Shown here: one piece after another, positions 1 through 11,849 of the stretch
How positions within the stretch are numbered: position 1 is the stretch's first letter
Layout: each line of letters opens with the position of its first letter
Origin: Puccinia triticina
Taxonomy: Eukaryota; Basidiomycota; Pucciniomycetes; Pucciniales; Pucciniaceae
Assembly (NCBI RefSeq): GCF_026914185.1
Contig: NC_070558.1
Span: forward strand, 6,643,501-6,707,500
Length of the DNA stretch: 64,000 nt
Direction: 5' to 3'
Notes under the pieces: generated by a model
What the model was told of the DNA's origin: nothing
The model's input: only the letters and a program-made list of their open reading frames with translations
Databases searched by the model: none
Position numbers and translations under genes: made by a program

Positions 1-3000
1 TCTCTGAACCATTTCATAGAAAGCCTCATCCAAGTCACAGACATGTATACCAAGAATGGGAAAAATATCCTCATCTTCAGGATCATATGCCGGATTTTCA
101 GGAGTATTAGGCAAAGCCCATCTACTTAATCCATCAGCATTTTTATGTTTAGCTCCTGCTTTGTGAACAATTGTCATATGACCTCTGTAAAGCTGTATTG
201 CAATTTGCCACCGGAGCATATGCCTGTTAGGTGTTTTCATATTCATAAGAGTTCTTACAGCTGTGCAGTCTGAAACAACTACAAAGTTGGATCCTTCTAG
301 ATAATAGTGGAGTTTTTCCAGCGCCCAAACCAAAGCTAGAAATTCCATCTGGCTGGCTCCGTACCTTCTTTCTGTACTTTTAATTTGTCTAGAAATGAAG
401 AGGATAGGTTTTTCCACTGGTTTATCCTCTATAATGAATTCTTGATGCAATGCAGCACCTAGACCATCTAGACAGGCGTCAATATAGAGTATGAATGGTT
501 TCGTGTAATCTGGTTGCGCCAAAACAGGCGCAGAAGTGAGGAGTCTCTTCAGTTCTTCATAATCTTGAACCCTTTCATATGTCATCTCAAAGATGGCGTC
601 ATTACCACAGATGGCGTACAAGCTCTTACTGACGTGGGCAAACTGTGGTACGTGTTGCCTATAGTAGCTGCAAAATCCTAAGAAGGACATGAGTTCTGTT
701 TTGTTCTGGGGCATGGATTTACACATCACAGCCGCAACTTTATTCTGATCTGTTGCAAGAGTAAGGCCTGAAACTACACGTCCTAGCGCTATTAATTCGC
801 CATAACCAAAGTTACACTTCTTAATAGACATTTTCAACCCAGATTTTATAGCAGTACTCAAGACTAAATTAATTTTCTCCAGATGGGTATCCCAATCATC
901 AGAATAAATTATTATGTCATCAATGTACACCATCATCCAATTTTGTCGAATAAAAGATCCAAAAATTGAATCCATCATTCTTTGGAAGTGGGAGGGCGCA
1001 TTCTTAATTCCAAAAGGCATCCTGAGGTATTCAAAAATTCCTAGGTGACAAATAATTCTGAGGAATTGTCTACTTTCTGGATCTATAGGGATCTGGTGAA
1101 AACCTTTGAGCACATCCATAGTGGTAATGTATTTGGCTTTGGATAAATTATGCAAGGAGTGATCTATGCGTGGTATGGGATAATAATCAGGTCTGGTATA
1201 ATTATTAAGGGCACGAAAATCTCCCACCATCCTGGATTTTTCATTATGCCATGCAATAATCACAGGAGTTGTGACTTCTACTTGCTCATTATGCCCTACT
1301 TTCCGTAATACTCCCAATTCCTGCAGCTCTTTGATGTGAGTTTCAAGGGCCTCTCTGGATTTGGGGCTGGAAGGGTAAGGGGGTCTTCTCAGTTGCGGAG
1401 GGTAAGGTTTCTGGACTGTCAATTCCAGTTTCATGTCATGACCTTTAATATTACCAATAGGTTCTTCTGTAGTGCAGAAGGCTTCTTTGTGCTTGAAACA
1501 AGCCTTCAACACGTCAAACTGTTGGCTCTCAGTTAATATATCACTGATTGCTGCTTGGGACAGGTATTCAGATTTAAAGGAGTCAAGATCATTCTGGTAT
1601 TCCACATTATTAGTGGTAAGTACATCAGGGAGCTTGATATTGATGTTGCAGATTTGGAATTTCCTTTTCCAATCACCTCCAATAGTATAGAACCTGTCTT
1701 TGCTTTGGAATATGTCTATTCCATACATGCAAAAGGTATCATTACCTAAGATTAAGTAATTACATACAGCGTCTTGTAGTACTACGAATTCAACAGTTAG
1801 CCTCAGAGATCCCTTGGAATGCGGGAAAATTAGAGGCATGACCACTACTCCTACAGGCTTCATGGAGGAATTGCAGCTGCTGAATTTAGCTCTGGGCATG
1901 GGCAATAAGTGCTCTCCCCAATCTGGGTAGCACTCATCCAGAAAGTTCTTGCTGACACAAGAACAGAAGGCCCCTATGTCCAGCAAAGCTTTCAGCTCCT
2001 GGTCATGAAATAAGACAGCAGTATAGCTTGTTTTTCCCATAGTGTAACTCATTCCTGCCTCAGGTTTGTTGGTAAGTAATTTGGCGTCAGAGATATGGCC
2101 AATTTTCATTGAAGGGTCCCATTTCTGAGGCAAGTTAGATTCCCCATGGATGGAGTTAATTGACATTTCATCACCAATATCAGCTTGAATTACGTGGATC
2201 ATGGGATCTTCAACCTCTGCAGCATTAGTGGTTACTATGTTAAACTCAGAAGAGTCTTCATCCTCACTATCTGATACTTCTTCTACTTCTATATTGTTGA
2301 CCTTTCTGCGTGGATTAGGGCATTCAGGTCTCTTATGGCCCTTCTCACCACAATTGTAACACTCAGGTACTGCTGCCTTCCTTACAGGAGTTTCAGCTGC
2401 AGGATTATTGGGTGTTTCAGGCTTGGGAGCATCTCTTTTTTCAGGAGCAGAGTTTCTGACGTATTTTTTATTGAGACCATTTAAAATAACAACTTCATGA
2501 AGTATACCTATAAATTTAGCCAGGTCTACATTCATGTCACTGAGTCTGCACCTCATCAAGCTCTCAATTTGTCCTTTACATTGGTTGAGGAGTCTGTCAT
2601 TAATTTCCTCTTTGGAAGGGTTGTTATACATACAATCAATCCTCTTCTTCTGGCGTAAACACCATTCTGTAGCTGGCTCTTTAGTTGGATCAAAGTAGTC
2701 AGCTTCAAAAGCTTGGCGCTTTTCTGTCCTCCAAACTCTTGTTCCAAATTCCTCCTTAATATATTCTTTCCATTTTCCCCAGGATTGCTCACCAACTTCT
2801 TCAGTTTTAGTGATAAACCAGTCTGCGGCAACACCTTCAAAAAGCCTAGGTAATCTGGAAATAATAGCCTCCTCATCCGCACGGTATGATCTGAGCATAT
2901 GATCAATAGTTCTAATAAAATTCATGTGATCATATTCTCCTTTGCCATCGAACCTGGGCCAATCTTTCAAAGGAGGCATTATTTTATTAATTGCTGTCAT

Positions 3001-3855
3001 ATCCAAAGTCCTGTAGGGGGTGGATTGTCGTGAATTATTCACTTCTGGTACAGGAGGAAAATGCATAAAAGGATTGTTATGCATAGGCTGAGTTGATGGG
3101 TGCGTTTCACCAGGATATTCATTCTTTGGTTGCGGCGCAGGAGTGGGGGAGGTACTTTGGTAGACTCCTTTGCGTTGATGATGCGCATCTCTCATGCCAA
3201 AGGGACTGTCTGTAGGGATCTGAAGATGTGGAGGCTCATCCTTAGAGGTGCAAGGAGGAATTTTTTCAGCATGTCCTCTCATTTCAGGTGCTCTATTAGT
3301 AGGGACCTCTTTTTTGTTGTCTATTCTTTTACCCAAACCATGTACCTCCATATTGAGGAGATTAATTCTGTCGGATAAGCCTCCAAATTTCTTATCCATG
3401 CTGTTATGTAGCTGCTCTAGTTTTTCATTCATACTTGCATTCAATTGTAAGATCAATTCAGTTATATCTGAATTATCTTTACCATTTTTAGGTAGGATAT
3501 CTTTTTCCAAGCTATGTAGAATGTGGTCAGCGGTTGAGTTGAGAACGGCTGCTGAGTTTCTGGAGTACTGTAAAATCTCAGATACCTCATACTTAGTGTC
3601 ATGTACTATCTCCTTAATGAGTTCGCACTCTTTGCTCGTCCCAATGATGTGCTCACAGTGTCTCGCAGGTAGCTCAAGGGGAGCTGGTTTGTCTAAAAGG
3701 TTAAGCACAGATAATATGGTTGAATTCACTGTTTCTTTTATCGCTACTAGACTATTATCAATTTTATTTACAATAGTCTTGAGGTTTGCTTCGTTATTAT
3801 TATCGAGAGCAGAAAGGTTAGAATGGACAGCATCGAGAGAGTCAAAGAGAGACAT
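1..3855 (-). CDS. Ty3/gypsy gag-pol polyprotein, partial (runs off left edge)
   Basis: The frame is open without a stop from the ATG at 3855 to the window edge (1285 codons), so gag and pol are fused. In order it shows a gag region with a coiled N-terminus, a CCHC zinc knuckle ([14 protein letters not shown], about residues 499-512), an aspartic protease site (LLDIGAF, about residue 626), reverse transcriptase with [12 protein letters not shown] and the catalytic YIDD (about residue 977), and RNase H ([17 protein letters not shown], about residue 1120). Integrase would lie beyond the left edge. RT and RNase H spacing and the PFGIKNAP motif are Ty3/gypsy-like. The protease reads D-I-G, not the usual D-T/S-G, which may make it inactive. 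The ATG lies only 14 nt after the stop of the spliced ORF upstream. The intact frame suggests a young insertion. Confidence 0.93.
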   Translation of the reverse strand, partial: MSLFDSLDAVHSNLSALDNNNEANLKTIVNKIDNSLVAIKETVNSTILSVLNLLDKPAPLELPARHCEHIIGTSKECELIKEIVHDTKYEVSEILQYSRNSAAVLNSTADHILHSLEKDILPKNGKDNSDITELILQLNASMNEKLEQLHNSMDKKFGGLSDRINLLNMEVHGLGKRIDNKKEVPTNRAPEMRGHAEKIPPCTSKDEPPHLQIPTDSPFGMRDAHHQRKGVYQSTSPTPAPQPKNEYPGETHPSTQPMHNNPFMHFPPVPEVNNSRQSTPYRTLDMTAINKIMPPLKDWPRFDGKGEYDHMNFIRTIDHMLRSYRADEEAIISRLPRLFEGVAADWFITKTEEVGEQSWGKWKEYIKEEFGTRVWRTEKRQAFEADYFDPTKEPATEWCLRQKKRIDCMYNNPSKEEINDRLLNQCKGQIESLMRCRLSDMNVDLAKFIGILHEVVILNGLNKKYVRNSAPEKRDAPKPETPNNPAAETPVRKAAVPECYNCGEKGHKRPECPNPRRKVNNIEVEEVSDSEDEDSSEFNIVTTNAAEVEDPMIHVIQADIGDEMSINSIHGESNLPQKWDPSMKIGHISDAKLLTNKPEAGMSYTMGKTSYTAVLFHDQELKALLDIGAFCSCVSKNFLDECYPDWGEHLLPMPRAKFSSCNSSMKPVGVVVMPLIFPHSKGSLRLTVEFVVLQDAVCNYLILGNDTFCMYGIDIFQSKDRFYTIGGDWKRKFQICNINIKLPDVLTTNNVEYQNDLDSFKSEYLSQAAISDILTESQQFDVLKACFKHKEAFCTTEEPIGNIKGHDMKLELTVQKPYPPQLRRPPYPSSPKSREALETHIKELQELGVLRKVGHNEQVEVTTPVIIAWHNEKSRMVGDFRALNNYTRPDYYPIPRIDHSLHNLSKAKYITTMDVLKGFHQIPIDPESRQFLRIICHLGIFEYLRMPFGIKNAPSHFQRMMDSIFGSFIRQNWMMVYIDDIIIYSDDWDTHLEKINLVLSTAIKSGLKMSIKKCNFGYGELIALGRVVSGLTLATDQNKVAAVMCKSMPQNKTELMSFLGFCSYYRQHVPQFAHVSKSLYAICGNDAIFEMTYERVQDYEELKRLLTSAPVLAQPDYTKPFILYIDACLDGLGAALHQEFIIEDKPVEKPILFISRQIKSTERRYGASQMEFLALVWALEKLHYYLEGSNFVVVSDCTAVRTLMNMKTPNRHMLRWQIAIQLYRGHMTIVHKAGAKHKNADGLSRWALPNTPENPAYDPEDEDIFPILGIHVCDLDEAFYEMVQR

Positions 3856-3869
3856 TATGATAGAAGGGC

Positions 3870-5228
3870 TTAATCGATGTTCTGGTACAGATTCTTCGCA
3901 ATCTGAAGAAGATCGGCGGCTCGTTTCCATTTCCCTGGATCGTTGAAGTTGGTCGAGGTGGAGCTTCGATTCTTGCCCGTACCGTTCTTTTTGAATTTCA
4001 TTACGATCTTCTTCGGCGGGGCGGGGAAGTATAACTTCTTTTCTTCCCAAGGGTTCCAGCCTTTCACGTACCCTTCTATCTCGTCGTTGGGAATGAGCTT
4101 CTGAAGAGACTTCTGACTTTCTTGCGCCGAAGTCAGCAAAGCTCGCAGCTCGGGAGTTGCACCGTCCTTCACGATCGCTTGGTATTGCGTCCAGGTAGCG
4201 ACGTGCTTTTTCACCAGGAGTCGGATTTGTTCCGACTTCGAAAGCTCCTTGATATCTGGGTGCGTAAGGGGTTTCTGGGTAGGCTCCGATGAGTTGAGGA
4301 TGATTTCGTCGATTTCGTCGATATCCATCGCTGTGTCGTTCTCCGAACTCGGAGGTGGGGCGTTTTTGGGTGGACCATTGGTTTTGGGAGGCGCTGGGGT
4401 AGCCTCGGGGGTCGCTGGCGTCAAGTCCTTGCGTTGGATCGCGGAGACTTGGAGGTTCTTGACCCTGTTGTGCAGTTCCTTTGCGGCCGCGAGGTCTTGT
4501 TGGAGGCGGGAGGGGGCCTCGTAATTCGGGACGGTTCGCTCTGGTATTATTAGTCATGTTAGTATATATAACTAGGTAGAATGAGAACTTGGGTGAATTA
4601 ACTTACTGGTGGCTGCGGCGGTAGTAGCGGCAGGGACAGCAGAGTTGGCGGTGGCGGCAGCGGTGCTAGTAGCGGCGGCGGCGACGGTAGCGGCGGCGGT
4701 AGCGGGAGTAGGAGCAGTGGTAGAGGCTGGTCCTTTCGCGGGAGCTGGTGCTTTGGCTGGAGCGGCGGCGGGTGCGGTCGCTGGATTAGTAGCTGGGGCA
4801 GTAGCTCGGGCTGTAGGTCCTGTTGCGGCGTCGGTAGTGGTCTGTGTGTTTCCGTAAGCAGCCACTACAGGAAAAAACAGGTTTCTTGTTAGCCGAATTC
4901 GGATGAGAATGTCGGAGAGGGGAAGTGTTTTGAGGGATAGAAGTTTTTGCACGAAAACGGACGAGTGGCTTACTTTTAGCTAGGTATCGTTCGCGGTCGG
5001 CTTTCAGTTTTTTCTCTTTTGCTTCCCTGGCGTAGTTCTTGATCTTGATCTCAGTCTCGAGATCCTCTTCGGCGCGGATGTGGAGGTGGTAAGCGGCAAG
5101 GATCAGCTGTTCCTCGTGTGTAAGCAATTCCCACGGGGTAGGTCGGTGGTCGCGGCGTTCGGATTCCTTGCGCAGGCGCAGCAACTCCAGATAATACTGG
5201 ATAAGTTCGGCGTTTTCTTTGAGATTCA
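3870..5228 (-). CDS. Spliced accessory ORF between LTR and gag, function unknown
   Basis: Exons read 5228-4974, 4864-4607 and 4540-3870. Intron 1 (4973-4865) runs GTAAGC..TGTAG. Intron 2 (4606-4541) runs GTAAGT..CCAG with a perfect TACTAAC branch site. Reading phase is kept across both. Exon 1 lacks an in-frame ATG, but joining exons 1 and 2 creates one (AAA-A|TG-GCT) in a strong start context, giving a protein of about 309 aa. The first part is an Ala/Pro/Thr-rich linker. The second is a helical segment ([17 protein letters not shown]), an acidic patch (MDIDEIDEI) and a lysine-rich tail ending QNID. If an earlier start exists, exon 1 would add a charged helical region ([16 protein letters not shown]). 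No family was recognised. It could be an extra gag-like protein, or a host fragment captured by the retroelement. Confidence 0.55.
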
Positions 5229-5549
5229 CTAGAAAAGAAAGCAAAAAAAGGTCAGAAATGATAGAATAAATTTGAGATATATTTTTTGATTGTTTTATCG
5301 GGATTTTGAGAGAAGAAATTATGTACTTTTTATTGTTTTTAAGAGTTTTTGATTTTTGGTTGATTGCGCCGTAAAAATAGGGAGAAAAAAGGTTATTTTT
5401 GTCAGATTTTAATTTTTTTAAGAGCGCTCAAAAGTAGAGAATAAAAAGTAGAAATTTTTAGAGATATTTTTAGGTATTTTTAAGAATTTTTTGACGTGAA
5501 AAAATATCAAAATAAACAGGTCCTTTCTTTCAAATAAGTTTGAAGGAAA

Positions 5550-5568
5550 TTTCCCGGCCAGACCCCCA
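5550..5568 (-). other. Primer binding site of the left Ty3/gypsy element
   Basis: On the minus strand, TGGGGGTCTGGCCGGGAAA begins two bases after the LTR-like end GGCTGACA. TGG at the start is what pairs with a tRNA 3' CCA, so this is a plausible minus-strand primer site. I could not identify the primer tRNA. Confidence 0.5.
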
Positions 5569-5750
5569 ATTGTCAGCCTGCGTGATGCCAAGGACAATAA
5601 TCCTTCTAGCTACACGAGCTGCAAAGTGAAATACTAGAGTTTTAAGGACTCTGGGGATGATATCCAAGGCTTTGGAGAGGTTGTGTGGCGTAAAAAATAG
5701 AGAAATAGTAGTTTAATTATATTAATAAAATTAATATAATTAAAATAAGA

Positions 5751-5859
5751 GGGGCCTGCAAGCAGGGGTGGTTTAGATCCCTCTAAGGTATCGTGCAAAA
5801 GCAGAAGATTTAGGTACCTGTTAGTACTGGGGCCTGCAAGCAGGGGTGGTTTAGATCCC
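5751..5859. repeat. Two 31-bp direct repeats
   Basis: Copies at 5751-5781 and 5829-5859 begin GGGGCCTGCAAGCAGGGG and are identical over 31 bases. They are 78 bp apart. They lie within the probable LTR and could be regulatory, or a local duplication. Confidence 0.85.
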
Positions 5860-6150
5860 AGCAAGAATGAAGCGGAGAATCTCAAGAGAAAGGGGTTAAA
5901 CTTACTAGAATTAAGCCCTTAAAGTCTTGAGGTTCTTCAGGGGAGAATCTGAGCAGATTCAGACGAAGGAATTGAGCTAAAGTCAGCAACTAAGGATCTT
6001 ACCAGGCAGAGAACAGGTGTTGAGCACGTGTTGGAAGCGGGTAATGATCAGAGTAGGTGTAATAGCATGAGGGAGGGTCTTTGGAGCGCACAGAGGGCCC
6101 TTTAAATAGTCATGAAAGCCCTCAGGGAGCGCTCAGGGAGCCATATAGCT

Positions 6151-6229
6151 GCTGGCCAACTTGTGGGCGTAATTCTGGCTCAATTTGGCGGTTGGCCAAC
6201 TTGTGGGCGTGATTTTAGACCAATTTGGC
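6151..6229. repeat. 40-bp tandem pair in the probable LTR
   Basis: Two adjacent copies of a 40-bp unit (G[C/T]TGGCCAACTTGTGGGCGT then about 20 bp) differ at a handful of positions. Each contains TTGGCCAA-like palindromic sequence. Confidence 0.8.
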
Positions 6230-7609
6230 AACGCTACAGGAGGACTATTCCTTTTTGGGGCGTGCAAATGGCTGCAAAAGTAATATTTGGCCGTATCAGG
6301 ACTAGTCTAAAACACTTCTAACTAGTAGGGGTTGTTACGTGTGTCCTATCTTCTAGATTGGGCCACTTATGATGCTCCTGTATCATAATTAGTCTGAAAC
6401 ACATGGTAATTGTTTCAGGCTAATTTACAGGTTACATAATAGTAATTACTGTTTGGGACATGCAGACTGTCACGTGTGGCCAATTGTTCTGCTTTGGTCT
6501 ACATAATGACATCACATGTACCAATTGGTTGGTACTTCTTATCTTTGTGCGTCAAGAATGTTTTATTTACATCATTACATATGTAATGGAACATTCTAGG
6601 CGCTCATGGGACTCAGAAGGTGTCATATCTTCATAGTATGGCGTGATCACGGCCTTTTTGGGTGTCTGTGGCGCTTACAAGCATATGTACATGAGCATAT
6701 AAGCATGAGCGCTACCTTATCCGTGGTAACTGGGTATATTTTCATGTGTAATTTACACAGGGAAGGAGTAAGAGTTTAGGGTACGTTGCAGTGAGGTACC
6801 CTAGTTTATTTTAGGCGTAGATTAGGAATCTGAAGTAATATTCTACAATTTACATATGTAAGAGTGCGTAATAATGTCTCTTTCATAGGTAATATTTATA
6901 CTTTTTATAGTGTTACATATGTAGGAGATTAGTAATAATGTCTCTAACATATGTAACAATTTATTATTTTTCTGTGATATTATGTCACGGTGGCTCTGAC
7001 ATAGTAGCCAGCTGACACTTGCCATCAAGTGACTATTTTTTTTTCCTGGTGAATCAGCTTGAGGGCATGAACCGAGCCACATGAAGAGCAATCCAAGCTG
7101 TTGGAGGACTTGGCAAAGGCCGGGGGACAAAGCCCAGCCCGTTATTGGTTCCTATCAGCAAGAACTGTTGTGGAGGATCGCAACGCAGAGAGGCTGTGGG
7201 TTTCAAGAGGCGGGTAAGGGGGGCATCCAGGGACTCAGTTTCAGGTTCATGGACGCCAGGGCTGAAGCGGTGGCGTAAGAGGGGTTTGATCCAGTGCTCT
7301 GTAGCTGTCTTGTCAGCTCAAAATGGAAGGAACCAGGTTAGCAACAGTTCAGGGCCTCGATTTTGGGCTAGATTGGTAGGATGCTGGCGGCATTAGGATT
7401 CTGGGCTGAGGTTTTTCAAAACAACTCAACACATGGGTTTCCGCTGAGGTCCACGCTGGGTGGGCTTCTGTTTCCGTTTGGAAGATGCCATGTTCAAGTA
7501 TTGGATTCGGATGCGTCTCTGCCTAAAAGTCGCGGCGCACATACAGTCAAAGTGCAGGGGTCAGAATCTGTTGGAATTGTAGCCGGGCTACAACAGACGG
7601 GGCCTGACA

Positions 7610-8317
7610 GGTCCCAGACATGTTGCAACATCCAGGAGGATTTGTGAGGCATACTTTACAATGGTATGCCTCACGTACTCCTGTTACGTTACCAGCTACA
7701 GCTGGCAGTTTAGTTACGTTACATTTCACATGTCTCTCTTTTAGGCACTCCATAGCGCGTATGTTCTGTCAGATGTCTCAGTCAAAGAGACATCATTTCT
7801 TTTATGTCTTGTTTTCATTTCAGTATTTCATATATTTGTTTAGTCAGGGACCTGTATATAAACAGGTCCCCTCTTGTATGGTTTCATTCCTCAGTCATCT
7901 ACAGTCTTAGTTGAAATCATACCATTTCTCCGGCATTATCCATCACACATACCGTGACCCCCAAGCCTCCTTTTGAGTCTGTGTAGCGCCCCGGCACAGA
8001 ATCCAGATGAAGGATTTTCATACAAACTTATCACCTCCAAGGGACTTTGTTAAGTTTGATTTCTCCAAACTCAGCCCAAACTCACCTCAAACTGGAACCT
8101 CACCTAACTGGAACTCAGCTCAACTCGACTCAACCCAGCCAAACATATCCACTCATCATCACAGCAATACTCAAACAACCATAAAGTCCACATTTTTCTC
8201 TTGATCAGAGAAAACACACAGCTGTACTGACACATCTTCACTGCTTCACTTTCCAACTCTTTTTTCAACAGTTTCTATAGCCACCACCTACACATCATTT
8301 ACCCATTGCGCACTCAT
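7610..8317. other. Interval without a supported gene
   Basis: A perfect 10-bp-arm hairpin (TGAGGCATAC..GTATGCCTCA) sits at 7645-7673. TATATAAA at about 7856, between CCTG and CAGG palindromic flanks, could be a TATA box of an LTR on the plus strand. No convincing ORF was seen. Confidence 0.5.
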
Positions 8318-8540
8318 TGTTTATCCATCACATCCTTGTTGTTTATCCATCACGTACCTGTTGTTTATTCATCACGTACTTGTTGTTTATCCATCAAACA
8401 CTTGCCGTTTATCCATCAAAAACCCTTTGTTTAGCCACCACGTACCCGTTGTTTAGCCACCACATACCTGTTGTTTATCCATCAAACACTGCCCTTTATC
8501 CATCACAAACCCGTTGTTTAACCACCACATACTTTTTGTT
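8318..8540. repeat. Minisatellite of about 22 bp, roughly ten copies
   Basis: The unit is TTGTTTATCCATCACGTACC plus two bases, with variants (TTTAGCCACCAC, TTTATCCATCAAACAC). The array leaves a frame open and so resembles coding sequence, but the repetition explains that. It ends about 30 bp before the coiled-coil ORF. Confidence 0.85.
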
Positions 8541-8568
8541 GTTTCAGGAATCTGTTTTACCTCTCAAA

Positions 8569-9399
8569 ATGCAAAGGATATCATCTTCTTCCCCAGAAGT
8601 GTCTTTGGGCCCATCTCCGTCAACCGTCAAACAAATCATTGCCAAAATCAATGAGCTTGCAAAACTTGTTACTGTACCTTCTGACATGTGGAATCACAAC
8701 TTACCACACATGCACCAGCTAGTCAACTGGATTTAGCACCTGATTTCAACAACCAACACTGAAAACATACTGCTGAATGAATTTCATACTCTGGAAGCAG
8801 AAATAGCTGAGCTTCAAGCATCAATTGACCAACTTCCTCAACCCAACATCAGAGCACATGCAGCAAGAATCCTTCAACACCTTGCAACCATGAGTGGCCA
8901 GTTTGTTGGTCCTGGATGGAATGGTCAAACTCCCTCTATGGATGTGAATTATGAACTCAACCTGTACATTTCAGCGCAAGGTGAACAGATCTCACCTCTA
9001 GGTGAACATATCTCAGCGCTAGGTGAACAGATCTCAGTGCTAGGTGAACAGATCTTAGCACTAGGTGAACAGATCTCAGCGCTAGGTGAACAGATCTCAG
9101 CGCAAGGTGAACAGATCTCAGCACTAAACCACAAGATTAACTCAATCAAGCAAGAGCTGCAGATTGCCAAGGAAAAAGCAGCAAAAACCGAGAGCATGAA
9201 TGCTGTATACCACTTTGTGCACTCTGTTCAACAGATTCTCTGCTGTTGCCTCAACATTGATGAACCCTGGTCTATCACTATCACTCAAGCGCTTAAGTTA
9301 GGGATGACCAACTGGCCTGCAGTGAAGACTGCCCTCAAGCGTGAAGATGTAAGTGAGGAATGCCTCCTGCAAACAATCAAAAAGATTAAGAATGAATGA
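8569..9399 (+). pseudogene. Coiled-coil ORF with heptad repeats, interrupted by one TAG
   Basis: ATG at 8569 opens a frame (MQRISSSSPEVS) that meets TAG at 8734-8736. It then stays open in the same frame to 9399, so the original product was about 276 aa. The middle holds an N-terminal helical stretch (LNEFHTLEAEIAELQASIDQ) and then about eight copies of a seven-residue repeat, ALGEQIS, encoded by a 21-bp tandem repeat (about 8970-9120). Seven-residue periodicity with spaced hydrophobics fits a coiled coil. The C-terminus is helical and charged. No enzyme motif was seen. It resembles helper or gag-like proteins of rust transposons in general character only. Confidence 0.45.
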
Positions 9400-10048
9400 C
9401 TTGAGTATGGCCATGCTTCAAAGTCCACAGCTACGGGCCTGGTTCTCTCAAACAGCCTGATTCCAATGGCTTCCAATAACTTTTCACTCAGACCTAGCAA
9501 GATTGAGATGCTTCAACAACTCTTGGCCTGGATTTTTCCAGACCTCCCAGACTCAGCAACACTGGATGATCTCAAGAAAGAAGCTCAAAAACCCTCCTCT
9601 TTGTACATGTCCTCTGTTGGACCATGCACCTCCAGTCAGGACTCTATCAGTAGATCTCATCTTTCTCTCCTTGTAGCTCTTGTCCTCTTGTTCCTTGTCC
9701 AATACAAACACTTTCCCACTTAAATCTTCATCACCAATTGCTATAGACCTTGAAACTAACTGGAATACATGTATCTCAAAGAATTTAGACTGCAAGACCC
9801 ACCAGAGTGGGGTTTGGTTTAAAGCTGGTGGCCACCACAAACCTGTGCAAGAATACTAATCCCAGCTTTGCAAATCCACACCTCTAGAGATGGCAAAAAG
9901 GTACCTGAGCGGTGGTACCCAGCACCCACCGGCGGGTACTCATCAGGGTGGCAGGTACCGCTGCCAGGGGTGCCAAGTACAGGTACGGGTGTCTGTTTTT
10001 GTGCAATTTTTAGGCGGGTACCACCACTTGATACCCGCCAATACTGTA

Positions 10049-10545
10049 CAGTCAAACCCTTGAAACAGCATACCCCTCCGTGGAATGGATTTGGTATGCG
10101 GTACAAAAGGTTTTCTATATAACCACATAAGTATGTGGTTAGAAATACCTCCAGAACCACATAACTAATATGTGGTTTCAGGGGTATTTCCTAATAAACA
10201 TTTTTGATGAAAACCTACAAAACACATGTATATCATTGGGTTCAGGGATACTTCCTTGGCAGACCCATATGTTTACTCTGGATTTGTCTCCAAAATCATA
10301 ATTGTGTTTTGAGAGGTGCAGATTGGCATCAAAGAGGAAAACCTTGCTGATTTTGGGGGAAAAGTATGTGGTTATAGCAAAATTGTTCCTTGTTTTTGCG
10401 CCAATAGAGGTATGTGGTATGCCGTTATGTGGTATGGCCCAAAAAAGCCCAAATTTGGCCCGCACCAACTATGGTGGAATGAAAGCCCTATGTGGTATGG
10501 GAGGTTATGTGGTTTCACAAATATGCCATTTCATGGGTTTGACTG
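10049..10545. mobile_element. Tc1/mariner-like MITE, TA duplication
   Basis: Ends CAGTCAAACCCTTGAAA and TTTCATGGGTTTGACTG are inverted and flanked by TA on each side. The 497-bp interior has no transposase. It repeats short ACCACATA / TATGTGGT motifs many times in both orientations. It sits inside the left arm of the 18.8-kb composite. Confidence 0.75.
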
Positions 10546-10779
10546 TACCTTCTTTCCGCTGTGTATGTCCCCACCCTCCTTCTGGACTTGTCTCCTACAA
10601 GTCCTGTGTGATATCCCCGGCTGTGGCTCCACCAGCTGGCCATGAGAGATTCCTCTCAGAGAGCTGGTGTATGTACACATACCAGCTAGAGATGGCCCTG
10701 CCACACCCAGGTACCCACGGCTTTTTTTGGCCAAGTAGGACAACTGCACCCGCAGAGTGGGTCAGAGCGGGTACCTGCC

Positions 10780-11095
10780 CCTCAAAATTTACTGGAAGGA
10801 TTCCTTTCAGTCAAAGGTGTTACAGCTCTTTGACTGGAAGGAATCCTTCTGGTCAAAGAGTTTCTGTAACCCCTTTGACTGGCAGGAATACTTCCAGTTG
10901 AGAGGTTCTGCAACCCCTTCAACTGGAAGGGATTCCTTCTGGTCAAAGAGGTTCTGTAGCTTCTTTGAATGGAAGGAATCCCTTCAATTCAAAGGGGCTA
11001 CAGAACCTCTCGACTAGAAGGAATCCTTGCAGTTGAAGAGGTTCTGTAACCCCTTTGACTGGACGGAATCCTTCCAGTCAAGAGGTTCTGTTGTA
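10780..11095. repeat. Tandem hairpin array, TTTGACTGGAAGG family (left arm)
   Basis: About six units of roughly 46 bp. Each is an inverted repeat of the form CTTTGACTGGAAGGAATCC followed by its complement, separated by ACAGAACC/GGTTCTGT spacers that are themselves complementary. The matching array on the right arm is at 16140-16310. Confidence 0.85.
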
Positions 11096-11849
11096 AGAAT
11101 ACGGGCCAAGGGGAACCAACCCCCTCACCAAAGGCGAGGAGGATACCGCAAACCACAAAAGTGTTAAGATTTTAGCTCTACAAGTGGAGGCGACGAAAAG
11201 GGGGGGGGGGGGGGGCTATCTTGAGGGGAACAGATAGGACCAAGGAGCAGGGTTGAGGTTCTTGAGGCTCAGACTTGATTATTTTCATTTCATGTCCGAG
11301 GAGCAGACTTTAACCAAACAACTAGAGAGCCCCCCAGCAAGATCCAAAGGGGGGCCTAACAACAATAACAGGGGACAGGACAGGTGACATGAACTGGTGA
11401 CAGGGAACAGGAGACAAGTCATGGCCACTTGGCCATACAAATCAGGACAGGTGACAGGAACAGGAGGATCACTCGGTCAAACAGGACAAGACAGGATTTG
11501 ACAACTTGGTTGGATAGGAAACAGGGGCCCCTTGGCCAGACAGATAATGTGAGCGGGAGATGAAGTCAGAATTCTGACAAAAAGCTGCGGAAGATGGTAA
11601 GCAAAGAAAACCTCTATCCGCAGCCCAAGCTGCTTGCAGGGCTGGGAAAACTGAGCGCATCTCTTTGATGAATGCAGGTACTGAACATAAAAGCAGCAAG
11701 ATTGACAAAACAAGTAAACCTTGCAAATCATCATCACTGGAAAGGATCTGGACTACCACCACTGGTGAGTAATAGAGTTTTCTGACCAGCTAATTGACAA
11801 GGAAGTAGCTAATAACTCTTCCCCTAACAAGCAGGCACAAAGCCCAAAG
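11096..11849. other. Interval without a supported gene
   Basis: It holds a run of about 18 G (around 11198-11215), GGACAGG-type short direct repeats near 11370-11470, and no convincing ORF. It is interior sequence of the second TAGAGATGG element. Confidence 0.5.

Larger units (their letters stand above)
5571..7609 (-). repeat. Probable 5' LTR of the left Ty3/gypsy element
   Basis: The inner end is fixed by the primer site next to it. The outer end is a guess: minus-strand TGTCAGGCC at 7609 would pair as TGTCA..TGACA with the inner end, giving an LTR of about 2.0 kb. The 3' LTR lies outside the window, so neither the length nor the target duplication can be checked. The interval has no long ORF. 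It holds two 31-bp direct repeats (5751-5781, 5829-5859), a 40-bp tandem pair (6151-6229) and, near 7003-7045, a piece resembling the MITE end seen at 17819-17924. Confidence 0.4.

Noticed and set aside
3856..4557. In-frame extension of gag-pol up to ATG 4557
   Set aside because: The frame is open but Arg/Pro-rich and lies on an intron end and on the better frame of the spliced ORF, which has splice sites and protein-like sequence.
4609..4857. Plus-strand Ala/Val-rich ORF
   Set aside because: It is the complement of the Ala/Pro-rich exon of the spliced minus-strand ORF; GC-rich codon repeats open both strands.
8949..9197. Minus-strand Cys/Ser-rich repeat ORF
   Set aside because: Complement of the 21-bp repeat encoding the coiled-coil heptads; no independent support.
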